Below, one piece after another: positions 25,473 to 35,122 of a stretch of 64,000 nucleotides of DNA. The position numbers and the translations under genes are program-made. Under the pieces are notes generated by a model. It was not told where the DNA came from. It saw nothing but the letters and a program-made list of their open reading frames with translations, and made no database searches. Source of the DNA: DASSUW01 sp963844405. Lineage in GTDB: Bacteria > Actinomycetota > Thermoleophilia > Solirubrobacterales > Solirubrobacteraceae. Position 1 is the first letter of the stretch, and each line of letters opens with the position of its first letter. The stretch is taken from contig CAWJNZ010000004.1 in NCBI GenBank assembly GCA_963844405.1, positions 248,001-312,000 of the forward strand, written 5' to 3'.

Positions 25473-26395
25473 TCAACGAAGGAGCCTCCGGGGCCGGCGT
25501 CGCCACGCTGGCCGGTGACCGCGTCCTCGACGTCTACTACCCCGAGCCGCGTCTGGGCGTCTGGGGCGAGCCCGGCACGCGGACCGGCGGCCAGGCCGCC
25601 TACGACGAGGTGCGCGGCGTGCACACCGTGCCGGTCGAGACCTCGATCGCCACGCTGGCCGACCCGCCCGCCGACGCCTACGACGCCTACCTGCGACTGC
25701 ACCTCCTCTCGCACCGGCTGATCCGCCCGCACGACGCCAACCTCGACGGCCTGTTCGGCGTCCTCAGCAACGTCGCCTGGACCAGCCAGGGACCGGTCGA
25801 CCCGGCCGCCGTGCCGGGGGTGCAGCGCCGCGTGCGCGCCGCCGGCGAGCCCTTCCAGGTCTTCAGCGTCGACAAGTTCCCGCGCATGACCGACTACGTC
25901 GTCCCGGCCGGCGTGCGGATCGCCGACGCCGACCGCGTCCGCCTCGGCGCCCACCTCGCCGACGGCACGACGGTCATGCACGAGGGCTTCGTGAACTTCA
26001 ACGCCGGCACGCTGGGGCACTCGATGGTCGAGGGCCGGATCAGCGCCGGCGTGGTGGTCGGCGACGGCTCCGACGTCGGCGGTGGGGCCTCGATCATGGG
26101 GACGCTGTCCGGCGGCGGCACCACGGTGATCTCGATCGGCGAGCGCTGCCTGCTGGGCGCCAACTCGGGCCTGGGCATCTCGCTCGGAGACGACTGCGTG
26201 GTGGAGGCCGGCCTCTACCTGACCGCCGGCGCCCGCGTCACGCTGCCCGACGGCGAGGTCGTGAAGGCGCGCGACCTGAGCGGCGCGTCCGGGCTGCTCT
26301 TCCGCCGCAACTCCCAGAGCGGCGCGATCGAGGTCGTGCCGCGCAAGGGCGGGAGCTGGCAGGGGCTGAACGCGGCGCTACACGCCAACCAGTAG
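25469..26395 (+). CDS. dapD: Tetrahydrodipicolinate N-succinyltransferase DapD
   Basis: A 308-residue DapD of the actinobacterial type. The left-handed beta-helix is visible as repeating hexapeptides (VRIADADRVRLGAHLADGTTV, GTLGHSMVEGRISAGVVVGDGSDVGGGASIMG) followed by a C-terminal RRNSQSGAIE segment. It succinylates tetrahydrodipicolinate with succinyl-CoA, opening the succinylase branch to diaminopimelate and lysine. The ATG overlaps the dapF stop. The 3' end overlaps the convergent dapC by 18 bases. dapC and dapE for the next two steps are on the facing strand. Confidence 0.95.
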   Translation: MINEGASGAGVATLAGDRVLDVYYPEPRLGVWGEPGTRTGGQAAYDEVRGVHTVPVETSIATLADPPADAYDAYLRLHLLSHRLIRPHDANLDGLFGVLSNVAWTSQGPVDPAAVPGVQRRVRAAGEPFQVFSVDKFPRMTDYVVPAGVRIADADRVRLGAHLADGTTVMHEGFVNFNAGTLGHSMVEGRISAGVVVGDGSDVGGGASIMGTLSGGGTTVISIGERCLLGANSGLGISLGDDCVVEAGLYLTAGARVTLPDGEVVKARDLSGASGLLFRRNSQSGAIEVVPRKGGSWQGLNAALHANQ

Positions 26396-27499
26396 GTCTG
26401 CCGCACGACGACACGCCTCGAGCGTCGGCACGAGGGCGAGCCGCAGGTAGCCGGCGCCCGCCGGCCCGAAGTAGTCGCCCGGCGTGAGGATCACGCCGCG
26501 CTCGAGCAGGCGCTCGTGGAAGCCGTCCGGCGCGCCCTCGAGCCAGAGGAAGAACGTCGCGTCGCCGCCGACGTGGCGCAGCCCGCGGGCCTCGAGCGCT
26601 GGCAGGAGCACGTCGCGCTTGGCGCGGTACGTCTCGCGGACGGCGCTCACGTGCTCCTCGTCGTGCCACGCGGCCACGGCGGCGAGCTGGACGAACTCCG
26701 GCGGGGCGACGCCGACGTTGGGCCGGTAGCGCTTCAGGGCGGCCACGAGCTCGGGGTCGCCGGCCACGAAGCCGGAGCGGTAGCCGGGCATCGACGAGCG
26801 CTTGGAGAGCGTGTTGAAGACCGCCACGTTGGTGCGGTCGCTCAGCTGGAGCGCCGAGACCGGCGGCTCGTCGCCGAAGTAGAGCTCGGAGTACGCCTCG
26901 TCGGAGGCGAGCACGAAGTCGTGCTCGCGGGCCAGCGCCGCGGCTCGCTCGTACAGCTCGAGCGGGGCGGTCGCGGCCGTCGGGTTGTTCGGGTAGTTCA
27001 GCCACAGGATCGCCGTGCGCCGCCAGACCTCCTCGCCGACCGCCTCGAGGTCCGGCAGGAAGCCGTCCTGCGCCCGCAGCGGCAGCTCGACGACCTCCTT
27101 GCCGGCGAACACCGCACCGCGCTCGTAGACGGGGTAGGCCGGCTGGGGCACCACGACCACGTCGCCGTCGAGCACCTGCGCGAGGTGGAAGACCGCCTCC
27201 TTGGAGCCGAAGCTCGGGATCACCTCGCCGTCCGGGTCGAGCGTCGTGCCGAAGCGCCGCGACGCCCAGCCGGCGATCGCCTGGCGCAGCGCCGGCAGGC
27301 CCTCGGCCGCCGGGTACTTCGACAGCGGGTCGAGCGAGCGCACCAGCGCCTCGCGGATGAAGGCCGGCGTCTCCTCGCGCGGCTCGCCCATCCCGAAGTC
27401 GATCACCGGCACGCCCGCCGCCGCCAGCCGTTCCCGGGCCTCGGCGAGGCGCACGAAGGGGTACGTCTTGAGGCCGGCGAGTACGGGGGAGAGCCTCAT
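26378..27499 (-). CDS. dapC: Succinyldiaminopimelate transaminase DapC
   Basis: A 373-residue fold-type I PLP aminotransferase: FGMGEPREETPAFI, SKYPAAEGLPALRQAIAGW, LNYPNNPTAATAP, ASDEAYSELYF, and the PLP lysine in NTLSKRSSMPGYRSG. Together with the adjacent dapE and facing dapD this fits the N-succinyl-2-amino-6-ketopimelate aminotransferase step. The fold alone would allow other substrates. The ATG overlaps the dapE stop (ATGA), so both are one unit. The 3' end overlaps dapD. Confidence 0.9.
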   Translation of the reverse strand: MRLSPVLAGLKTYPFVRLAEARERLAAAGVPVIDFGMGEPREETPAFIREALVRSLDPLSKYPAAEGLPALRQAIAGWASRRFGTTLDPDGEVIPSFGSKEAVFHLAQVLDGDVVVVPQPAYPVYERGAVFAGKEVVELPLRAQDGFLPDLEAVGEEVWRRTAILWLNYPNNPTAATAPLELYERAAALAREHDFVLASDEAYSELYFGDEPPVSALQLSDRTNVAVFNTLSKRSSMPGYRSGFVAGDPELVAALKRYRPNVGVAPPEFVQLAAVAAWHDEEHVSAVRETYRAKRDVLLPALEARGLRHVGGDATFFLWLEGAPDGFHERLLERGVILTPGDYFGPAGAGYLRLALVPTLEACRRAADLLVGV

Positions 27500-28503
27500 G
27501 CGGCGAACGATTCCAGCACGCGGTAGGAGCGCTCGAGCGCGGCGATCTCCACCGACTCGTCGCGCCGGTGCGCCTGCGCGGGCTCGCCCGGCCCGAAGTT
27601 GACCGCGTCCAGGCCCGCCGCGCCGAACTCGGCCACCGGCGTCCATGCCTGCTTGGGCGCCACGCGCAGGTCGCCGGCGGCGATCAGCGCCTGTGCCCGC
27701 GGGTTGCCGACCGCCACCGGGCCGGACGGCGCCAGCGAGTCGACGGTCAGCTCGCCGCCGGGGCACAGCTCGCGCAGCCGAGCGCTCGCCTCGTCCGGTG
27801 TCCGGCCGGGGGCGAAGCGGTAGTTGACGTGGCAGTCGACCCGGTCCGGGATCACGTTCTGCGCGATCCCGCCCCGGATCTGCGTCACCGACGCCACCTC
27901 GTAGAAGGTGAGCCCGTCGAAGACGAGCTCCTCGCGGTCGCGCTCCGCCAGCGAGGCGATCCCGCGGGCGGCGGCGTGGATCGCGTTGTCGGCGTCCCAC
28001 GGCCGCGCCGAGTGCCCGCTGCGCCCGTGGAACGTCCAGGTCGCGTTGACGTTCCCCACGCAGCCGGCGTGCAGCTCGTTCCCTGTGGGCTCCATCATCA
28101 CCACGAGCTCGTACTCCAGCCGCTCGCGCTCGAGCAGCGGGGCCAGCGCGCTGTACTTCCCCGGCAGCTCCTCGCGACCGAAGAACAGGCAGTCGAACGG
28201 CGCGCCCGCCAGCGCCAGCTCGATCATCACGGCCAGCGCGCCCTTCATGTCGCTCGCGCCGAGCCCGTGCACGCGCCCGCCGTCCACGCGGCCCGGCACG
28301 TTCCCCTGCGCCGGGACCGTATCGAGATGGCCGGCGAGAAGCACCGGCGCGCCGCGGCGAACCGCCAGACAGGTGTCCCCGAGGTCGTCGGCGCCCGTGA
28401 CCGACGCCACGTGCGCGGCGAGCCGCGCCTCGTCGCGCGACTCCGACGGGATGTCGATCAGCTCCAGCGTGCGGGCGGCGAGCCGGTCGCCCAGCTCGCT
28501 CAC
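27496..28503 (-). CDS. dapE: Succinyl-diaminopimelate desuccinylase DapE
   Basis: A 335-residue M20-family metallo-amidase with metal ligands H59 in LAGHLDTVPA, D85 in GLGASDMKGAL and the catalytic Glu pair E111-E112 in GREELPG. A dimerisation lid (about 160-265) has HGRSGHSARPWDADNAIH, and the last ligand lies in EPAQAHRRDESVEI. It removes succinate from N-succinyl-LL-diaminopimelate, giving the DapF substrate. The GTG start has the ribosome binding site GGGAGG, which is part of an 18-bp sequence duplicated from the end of the gene before it. Confidence 0.93.
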   Translation of the reverse strand: MSELGDRLAARTLELIDIPSESRDEARLAAHVASVTGADDLGDTCLAVRRGAPVLLAGHLDTVPAQGNVPGRVDGGRVHGLGASDMKGALAVMIELALAGAPFDCLFFGREELPGKYSALAPLLERERLEYELVVMMEPTGNELHAGCVGNVNATWTFHGRSGHSARPWDADNAIHAAARGIASLAERDREELVFDGLTFYEVASVTQIRGGIAQNVIPDRVDCHVNYRFAPGRTPDEASARLRELCPGGELTVDSLAPSGPVAVGNPRAQALIAAGDLRVAPKQAWTPVAEFGAAGLDAVNFGPGEPAQAHRRDESVEIAALERSYRVLESFAA

Positions 28504-28559
28504 GCAGCCTCCCGCGTGGGGTCCGAGCGCGCGAATGGAGGGCTCACGCAGCCTCCCGC
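28498..28559. repeat. 18-bp direct repeat spanning the LLM stop and the dapE start
   Basis: GCTCACGCAGCCTCCCGC occurs at 28498-28515 and exactly again at 28542-28559. On the minus strand the second copy encodes the last codons and TGA of the monooxygenase gene, and the first supplies the ribosome binding site and GTG start of dapE. It looks like a short local duplication. Confidence 0.8.
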
Positions 28560-29554
28560 CGCGCCAGCTCCTCGCGCACGAGCGGCGCCACCTCGGTCCC
28601 GAAGCGCTCGATCGAGCGCATGACCGCGCCGTGCGCGACCTCGCCGGCGCTCATCTGCGCGAGGTAGCGCTGATGGCCGAACAGCTCGTGCTCGAACAGG
28701 ATCTTCCGCGCGACCTCCTCGGGCTCACCGGCGGCCAGAGCGCCCCGCGGCGAACTCAGCGCCCGGTACTGCTCGATCGTCATCGGCGGCCAGCCGCGCT
28801 CGCGGCCGATCCGGCCCATCATCGCCATGTAGGCGGGCGCGAACTCGCGCTCGTCGTCGCCGACGAAGGCGTGCGTGTTGATCGCCACCGGCAGGTCGCG
28901 GTGCCCGGCCTGGGCGGCCGCGCGGCGGTAGAGGTCGACGAGCGGCACGAAGCGCTCCGGCTGCCCGCCGATGATGGCGAGGACGAGCGGCAGCCCGAGC
29001 GTCCCCGCCCGCACGACCGACGCCGGCGTGCCGCCGACGGCGATCCACACCGGGAGCGGATCCTGCACCGGGCGCGGGTAGACGCCGGCCGCCTCCAGGG
29101 CCGCGCGGTGGCGACCCGACCACGTGACCCGCTCGCTGTCGCGGATCCGCAGCAGCAGCTCGAGTTTCTCGCCGAACAGCTCGTCGTAGTCGTCGAGGTC
29201 GTAGCCGAACAGCGGGAACGACTCGGTGAAGGAGCCGCGGCCCGCCCAGATCTCCGCGCGGCCGCCGGACAGGTTGTCCACAGTGGAGAACTCCTCGAAC
29301 ACCCGCACCGGGTCGTCCGAGCTCAGCACGGTGACGGCGCTGGCCAGGCGGATCCGCTGGGTCTGCACGGCGGCCGCGGCCAGCACCACGGCCGGCGCCG
29401 AGACCGCGAAGTCGGGCCGGTGGTGCTCGCCGACCCCGAACACGTCGAGGCCGAGCTCGTCGGCGAGCCGGAACTCCTCCATCAGGTTGCGCAGGCGCTC
29501 CTGCGGCCCGATCGCCGATCCGACGTCCGCGAAGGTCACGAGCCCGAGTTCCAA
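28544..29554 (-). CDS. Luciferase-like (LLM-class) flavin monooxygenase
   Basis: A 336-residue bacterial luciferase-fold protein: LGLDVFGVGEHHRPDFAVSAPAVVLAAAA, RIRLASAVTVLSSDDPVRVFEEF and GGRAEIWAGRGSFTESFPLFG. These match the LLM class, which uses reduced FMN or F420. Family placement is firm, but substrate and cofactor are not determinable. It is the first gene of a minus-strand run with dapE and dapC (40-base gap), a position that does not suggest a lysine-pathway role by chemistry. Divergent from hflX with 26 bases between starts. Confidence 0.9.
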   Translation of the reverse strand: MELGLVTFADVGSAIGPQERLRNLMEEFRLADELGLDVFGVGEHHRPDFAVSAPAVVLAAAAVQTQRIRLASAVTVLSSDDPVRVFEEFSTVDNLSGGRAEIWAGRGSFTESFPLFGYDLDDYDELFGEKLELLLRIRDSERVTWSGRHRAALEAAGVYPRPVQDPLPVWIAVGGTPASVVRAGTLGLPLVLAIIGGQPERFVPLVDLYRRAAAQAGHRDLPVAINTHAFVGDDEREFAPAYMAMMGRIGRERGWPPMTIEQYRALSSPRGALAAGEPEEVARKILFEHELFGHQRYLAQMSAGEVAHGAVMRSIERFGTEVAPLVREELARREAA

Positions 29555-29566
29555 GGACTAGCAGCC

Positions 29567-29572
29567 TAGACT
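29567..29572 (+). promoter_or_regulatory. Candidate leaderless -10 element (hflX)
   Basis: TAGACT ends eight bases before the hflX ATG with no ribosome binding site. The divergent gap is only 26 bases, so transcription must start at or near the ATG. Confidence 0.5.
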
Positions 29573-29580
29573 GGACCCGG

Positions 29581-30897
29581 ATGGAGAAGTCCCGCGATGG
29601 CCGCAAGACCCAGACGCGCTACGCGCCCCCGGAGAGCCCGGGGCGCGCGAAGCAGCGCGCATTCGCGCTCGCCGCCGCGTCCGAGCCGACCGAGCTCGAA
29701 GAGCTGCGCGAGCTCCTGCGCACGGCGGGCGTCGCCACCGTCGGCCAGGTCGTCCAGGTGCGCGACAAGCCGCACGCGAACCTCTACCTCGGCCCGGGCA
29801 AGGTCGAGGAGCTCAAGCCGCTGCTGAAGGCCGCGGACGCCAACCTCGTGGTCGCCGACGACGAGCTCACGCCGCGTCAGCAGCGCAACCTCGAGGCGGC
29901 GCTCGACCTGCCGGTGCTCGACCGCACCGCCGTGATCCTCGACATCTTCGCCGGCCACGCCCACTCGGCCGAGGGCAAGCTCCAGGTCGAGCTCGCCCAG
30001 CTCGAGTACAACATGGCCCGCATGCGCGGCCTGTGGACGCACCTCGAGCGTCTCGGCGCCGGCCGCGGCGTGGGCGGCATCGGCACCCGGGGCCCGGGCG
30101 AGTCCCAGATCGAGACCGACCGCCGGCTGGCCCGCGATCGCATCACCGCGCTGCGCCGCCGGCTCGACCACGTGCGCTCCAACCGCGCCGTCCAGCGGGC
30201 CGAGCGCGAGCGCGCGCACCTGCCGTCGGTGGCGCTGGCCGGCTACACGAACGCCGGCAAGTCGACGCTGCTGAACAAGCTCACCGGGTCGGAGGTAGGC
30301 GTCCGCGACCGCCTGTTCCACACGCTCGACCCGACGACGCGCACGCTGCGCCTCCAGGGCCGCACCTACCTGCTGACCGACACCGTCGGCTTCATCCAGA
30401 AGCTGCCGCACCAGCTCGTCGACGCCTTCGCCGCGACGCTGGAGGAGACCAAGCGGGCCGACCTCCTGCTCCACGTGGTCGACGCCAGCGGCCCCGAGGA
30501 GGAGCTGCTGGCCATGACCCGCGCGGTCGACGACGTGCTCGACGAGATCGGGGTCGGCGACCAGCCGCGCATCCTCGTGCTCAACAAGGCCGACAAGCTC
30601 GACGACGAGCGCCGCCGCGAGCTCGCCTTCCGCCATCCCGACGCCTCGCTGGTCAGCGCCGTCACCGGCGAGGGGCTGCCCGAGCTCGAGGAGCGGATCG
30701 CCGATGAGTTCGAGCGCCAGATGCGCGACGTGGAGCTGCTCGTGCCGTTCTCCGAGGGCGGGACGCTGTCCGAGCTGCACGACGTGGCCGGCGACCTCGA
30801 GCGCACCGACACCCCCGAGGGCGTGCACATCCAGGCGCGCCTGCCCGCCGTGGTGGCGGAGCGCTTCGACCGCTACGCGGTCAACGGCTCGCCCTAA
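29581..30897 (+). CDS. hflX: Ribosome-associated GTPase HflX
   Basis: A 438-residue HflX. The N-terminal domain has VGQVVQVRDKPHANLYLGPGK, then the coiled-coil linker GIGTRGPGESQIETDRR. The G domain has G1 GYTNAGKST near 221-229, DTVGFIQKLPHQLV at G3, and LVLNKADKLDD at G4. It splits or rescues stalled ribosomes. This completes the actinobacterial miaA-dapF-hflX neighbourhood, here interrupted by the dap genes. A strong hairpin follows the stop. Confidence 0.96.
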   Translation: MEKSRDGRKTQTRYAPPESPGRAKQRAFALAAASEPTELEELRELLRTAGVATVGQVVQVRDKPHANLYLGPGKVEELKPLLKAADANLVVADDELTPRQQRNLEAALDLPVLDRTAVILDIFAGHAHSAEGKLQVELAQLEYNMARMRGLWTHLERLGAGRGVGGIGTRGPGESQIETDRRLARDRITALRRRLDHVRSNRAVQRAERERAHLPSVALAGYTNAGKSTLLNKLTGSEVGVRDRLFHTLDPTTRTLRLQGRTYLLTDTVGFIQKLPHQLVDAFAATLEETKRADLLLHVVDASGPEEELLAMTRAVDDVLDEIGVGDQPRILVLNKADKLDDERRRELAFRHPDASLVSAVTGEGLPELEERIADEFERQMRDVELLVPFSEGGTLSELHDVAGDLERTDTPEGVHIQARLPAVVAERFDRYAVNGSP

Positions 30898-30929
30898 GGC
30901 CTATGGAACATCGCCCACCAAGGCACGCA

Positions 30930-30955
30930 GCCGGCCCCGCTGCGGCGGGGCCGGC
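30930..30955 (+). terminator. Hairpin terminator after hflX
   Basis: A perfect 11-bp stem (GCCGGCCCCGC/GCGGGGCCGGC) with a TGCG loop lies 32 bases past the hflX stop and 25 bases before the next start. Confidence 0.7.
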
Positions 30956-30979
30956 CCGCGTGACCACGAGCGGCGCGCC

Positions 30980-31646
30980 GTGAACGTCCTCGCCCTCTAC
31001 GACGTCCACGGCAACCTCGACGCGCTCGAGGCGGTGCTGGCCGACCCGCAGGCGGCGGACCCCGACGCGGTCGTGGTCGGCGGCGACATCGTGCCCGGCC
31101 CGTTCGCGCGCGAGGTGTACGACCGCCTCAGCGGGCTCACGACCACCGGTGCACTGGATCCGCGGGAACGGCGAGCGCGAGCTGGCCGCCGCCGAGCCGG
31201 ACGACGAGTGGGCGCGCGGGCTCGCGGAGCTGCCGCTCACGCTCGAGCTCGACGGCGTCCTCTACTGCCATGGCAGCCCGCGGCGCGACGACGAGATCCT
31301 CACCCGCCTCAGCCCGCCCGAGCGCTGGGCTGACGCGCTGGCCGGCGTGCAGGCTCGGCTCGTGGTCGGCGGCCACACGCACCAGCAGGACGACCGCACC
31401 GTCGGTCACATCCGGTTCGTCAACGCCGGCAGCGTCGGCCTGCCCTACGAGGGCGACGGCGCCGCGCGCTGGCTCTGGGTGGCCGACGGCGAGCCCGATC
31501 TCCGCTTCACCGACTACGACGCCCCGGTCGCCGGCCACCGGATGCTGGCCGCCGGCTGGCCCGACGAGGAGTCGGTCCGTGCCGCGCTCATCGACCCCGT
31601 GGAGCCGATCGTCGTGACGCGGATCTTCGAGGGCCGCGCGGCCTAG
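30980..31646 (+). pseudogene. Metallophosphoesterase gene with a single-base frameshift
   Basis: The N-terminal half, from a GTG at 30980, reads VNVLALYDVHGNLDALEAVL and VVVGGDIVPGP, the YfcE/MJ0936-type metal-binding motifs (DxH, GD). The C-terminal half continues in another frame from about 31149: VHWIRGNGERE (the GNxE/GNHE-type motif), then YCHGSPR and VVGGHTHQQ, ending ARIFEGRAA-like at 31646. Removing one base at about 31141-31147 (for example the A in ACGACCACCGG) gives LTTPVHWIRGNGERE, a continuous normal protein. All motifs are intact, so the break is recent or a sequencing error. It overlaps the convergent dut by four bases. Confidence 0.82.
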
Positions 31647-32101
31647 TCCCGGCCCGAGGAGCCGAACCCGTTCTCGCCGCGGTCGTCGCCCGACGGCGGC
31701 AGCTCGTCGACCACGCAGGCCTCGGGGGTCACGAAGGGCACGAGCACGAGCTGGGCGATGCGGTCGCCGGCGGCGGCCTCGAAGCGCGCGTCGCCGAGGT
31801 TGACCAGTACGACGCGGATCTCGCCGCGGTAGTTCGGGTCGATCAGTCCCGGGCCGTTGACGATCGAGATCCCGTGCGAGGCGGCCAGGCCGGAGCGCGG
31901 CGTGACGAGCCCGGCGACCCCCGGCGGCAGCGCGACCGCCACGCCCGTCGGCACCGTCACCCGCTCGCCCGGCCAGAGCGAGAACCCCTCGGCGGTCCGC
32001 AGGTCGTACCCCGCGTCGCCGGGCCGGGTGCGGGCGGGCGGCCGGGCGTCGGGGCGCAGCAGGCGGACATGGAGCTGGTCGACGGCGGTCACGAGAGCCA
32101 T
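31643..32101 (-). CDS. dut: Deoxyuridine 5'-triphosphate nucleotidohydrolase
   Basis: A 152-residue trimeric dUTPase with all five motifs: PGDAGYDLRTAE, TPRSGLAASHGI, NGPGLIDPNYRGEIRVVLVN, AGDRIAQLVLVP, and the C-terminal P-loop-like GENGFGSSG. It hydrolyses dUTP to dUMP and keeps uracil out of DNA. There is no Shine-Dalgarno sequence; a TAGGTT hexamer ends eight bases before the ATG. Confidence 0.95.
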   Translation of the reverse strand: MALVTAVDQLHVRLLRPDARPPARTRPGDAGYDLRTAEGFSLWPGERVTVPTGVAVALPPGVAGLVTPRSGLAASHGISIVNGPGLIDPNYRGEIRVVLVNLGDARFEAAAGDRIAQLVLVPFVTPEACVVDELPPSGDDRGENGFGSSGRD

Positions 32102-32109
32102 GGCCGGCG

Positions 32110-32115
32110 AACCTA
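32110..32115 (-). promoter_or_regulatory. Candidate leaderless -10 element (dut)
   Basis: On the minus strand TAGGTT is followed by eight bases and the dut ATG at 32101. No ribosome binding site is present. Confidence 0.45.
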
Positions 32116-32158
32116 GCGGCCGGCCCGGCGGACAAGCTCACGGCAGGCCGCAGTTTGC

Positions 32159-32189
32159 GGGGGGCGCCGCCCCTGAGGCGGCGCCCCCC
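32159..32189 (-). terminator. Strong hairpin terminator after the subtilase gene
   Basis: A perfect 13-bp inverted repeat (left arm 32159-32171, right arm 32177-32189, five-base loop) begins five bases past the subtilase stop. It separates the subtilase from dut. Confidence 0.75.
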
Positions 32190-32194
32190 GACCA

Positions 32195-33319
<1,125 letters not shown>

Positions 33320-33404
33320 GGGCGATCCTCCCTATACCCCGCCGGGCCCTGCGCCGCGGCGTACCGCGCCGCAGGGTACCCGGAGATGATTGGTGAAGAA
33401 CGCC

Positions 33405-34385
33405 TTACCCGCCGATGAGGCCCGTCTCCGTCAGGTACTCCTCGGCGACCGTCGCGGGATCCTTCTTGTCGAGGTCCACGCGAGCGTTGAGCTCCTGCAT
33501 GTTCTCGTCGGTCAGCTGCTCCTGGATCAGCTCGATCGCCTGGCGCAGCTTGTCGCCGCCGGCGTCCGCCGTCTCCTGCTTCATGACCAGCGTCGAGTTG
33601 TACGGCGGGAACATGCCCTGGTCGTCCTCGAGCAGGACCTCGTTCTCGCGCTGGATCTGCGGATCGGTGGTGAACACGATCGAGATGTCGGCGCGGCCGG
33701 AGTTGAGGACCTCGTGCCGCTGGTCGATCGCGACGGGCACGAACTTCTTGAACTTCAGGCCGTAGACCTGCTGCAGGCCGAGCAGGCAGTCGAGCCGCTG
33801 GCGGCACTCGGGCGAGCCGTAGAGCACGAGCTTCTCCGACTTGCCGTCGAGGTCGGAGATCGTCTTCAGGCCGAGGTCCTCGGCGGTCGCCTGCGTGACG
33901 GCGACCTCGTTGGAGGACGTGAAGGGCGTCGGCGGGAAGGCCACCAGGCCGTCGGCCTCGAAGCCGTCGCGCGCCTCCTCGTAGGCCGCCTGCGGGTCCT
34001 TGGGCAGCTCGTCGGCGGACTTGCCGAAGAAGGAGAGCAGCGCGGTGCCGGTGTACTCCGGGTACGCGGTGATCTCGTCGGCCTTCAGCGCGGCCAGGGC
34101 GGTCTTCTCGTCGCCCAGGTTGAGGTCCTTGTGGATCGAGAAGCCGGCGGCCTTCAGGCCCTGGGCGTAGATCTCGCCGAGCACCTTCTGCTCGGTGAAG
34201 TTCTTCGAGCCGATGGTGAGGCTCACCTCGCCGTTGGCCGGGTCGCTCTCCAGCTTGCCGCCGGAGCTCGACTCGGTGGCCGGGGTCGCGGCGGGCTCTT
34301 CCTCCTCTTCGTCGCCGCAGCCGGCGACGACGACCGCGGAGAGGGCGAGCAGGAGGAGCACGAGTATGAGTCGTAGGGGCTTCAT
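33405..34385 (-). CDS. Glycine betaine/choline-type ABC transporter substrate-binding lipoprotein
   Basis: A 326-residue binding protein with a lipobox (VVVAGC, C23) followed by an acidic linker (GDEEEEEP). The OpuAC/ProX-like domain begins TIGSKNFTEQKVLGEIYAQGL, a hallmark of the OpuC/quaternary-amine family, and includes AYPEYTGTALLSFF and VVFTTDPQIQ. It would capture osmolytes such as glycine betaine, choline or carnitine outside the membrane. It overlaps the permease upstream by four bases (ATGA). Exact ligand not determinable. Confidence 0.92.
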   Translation of the reverse strand: MKPLRLILVLLLLALSAVVVAGCGDEEEEEPAATPATESSSGGKLESDPANGEVSLTIGSKNFTEQKVLGEIYAQGLKAAGFSIHKDLNLGDEKTALAALKADEITAYPEYTGTALLSFFGKSADELPKDPQAAYEEARDGFEADGLVAFPPTPFTSSNEVAVTQATAEDLGLKTISDLDGKSEKLVLYGSPECRQRLDCLLGLQQVYGLKFKKFVPVAIDQRHEVLNSGRADISIVFTTDPQIQRENEVLLEDDQGMFPPYNSTLVMKQETADAGGDKLRQAIELIQEQLTDENMQELNARVDLDKKDPATVAEEYLTETGLIGG

Positions 34386-35122
34386 GGGGCTGTCTGGAGC
34401 CTCCTCTTGAGGGTTCCGAGGCGTGAGACGCCTCCTCTTTCGAGCTTCACGCCGGTGGGCGTGACCGCGCGCTGCACGGCCGACAGGCCCAGCTCGGCGA
34501 GGACGGCGAGCGCGGCGACGACGATCGACGCCCCGATCTGCCCGGCCCGCCCGTGGACGGTGCCGGAGATGATCGGGTCGCCGAGCGTGAGGACGCCCAC
34601 CAGCGGCGCGATGGTGGCGGTGGCGAGGACGTTGACGGTCGAGGTCCGGATGCCGCCGAAGATCAGCGGCAGGGCGAGCGGCAGCTCCACGGAGCGCACC
34701 AGCTGGACGCCCGACATGCCCATGCCGCGGGCGGCGTCGACGGTGTCGTGGCTCACCTGCCGCACGCCGACGTAGGTGTTGGTGAGGATCGGCGGGATCG
34801 CGAGCAGGGCGAGCGCGACGGTGACGTTCCAGAACTCCGGCGTGGCCGGGAAGAACGCCACGAAGAACGCGATCAGCGCCAGGCTCGGGACGGCGCGGCC
34901 GACGTTGGAGATCGAGATCGTCGCGAAGGCGCCGCGCCCGGTGTGCCCGAGCCACAGCCCGAGCGGGAGCGCCACCGCGATCGCCATCGCCATCGCCAGG
35001 GCCGTCACCTCGAGGTGCGTGGCGACCAGGCCCCACAGCTCGCTGCCGCCGACGCGCGAGCCGCCCGCCGCCGACTCGCGCGAATGCAGGATGTAGTCGA
35101 ACGCGTCGCCGAACTCGCCCAT
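34382..35122 (-). CDS. Osmolyte ABC transporter permease (OpuCB/OpuCD-like), first of two
   Basis: A 246-residue inner-membrane permease with about five to six helices and the binding-protein-dependent transport EAA-type loop (TVDAARGMGMSGVQLVRSVELPLALP in two parts). It is the second permease of the operon. Starts at the ATG at 35122, which shares a base with the stop of the other permease (TGATG). Together the two permeases form the heterodimeric channel of an OpuC-type importer. The C-terminal tail is basic. Confidence 0.92.
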   Translation of the reverse strand: MGEFGDAFDYILHSRESAAGGSRVGGSELWGLVATHLEVTALAMAMAIAVALPLGLWLGHTGRGAFATISISNVGRAVPSLALIAFFVAFFPATPEFWNVTVALALLAIPPILTNTYVGVRQVSHDTVDAARGMGMSGVQLVRSVELPLALPLIFGGIRTSTVNVLATATIAPLVGVLTLGDPIISGTVHGRAGQIGASIVVAALAVLAELGLSAVQRAVTPTGVKLERGGVSRLGTLKRRLQTAP

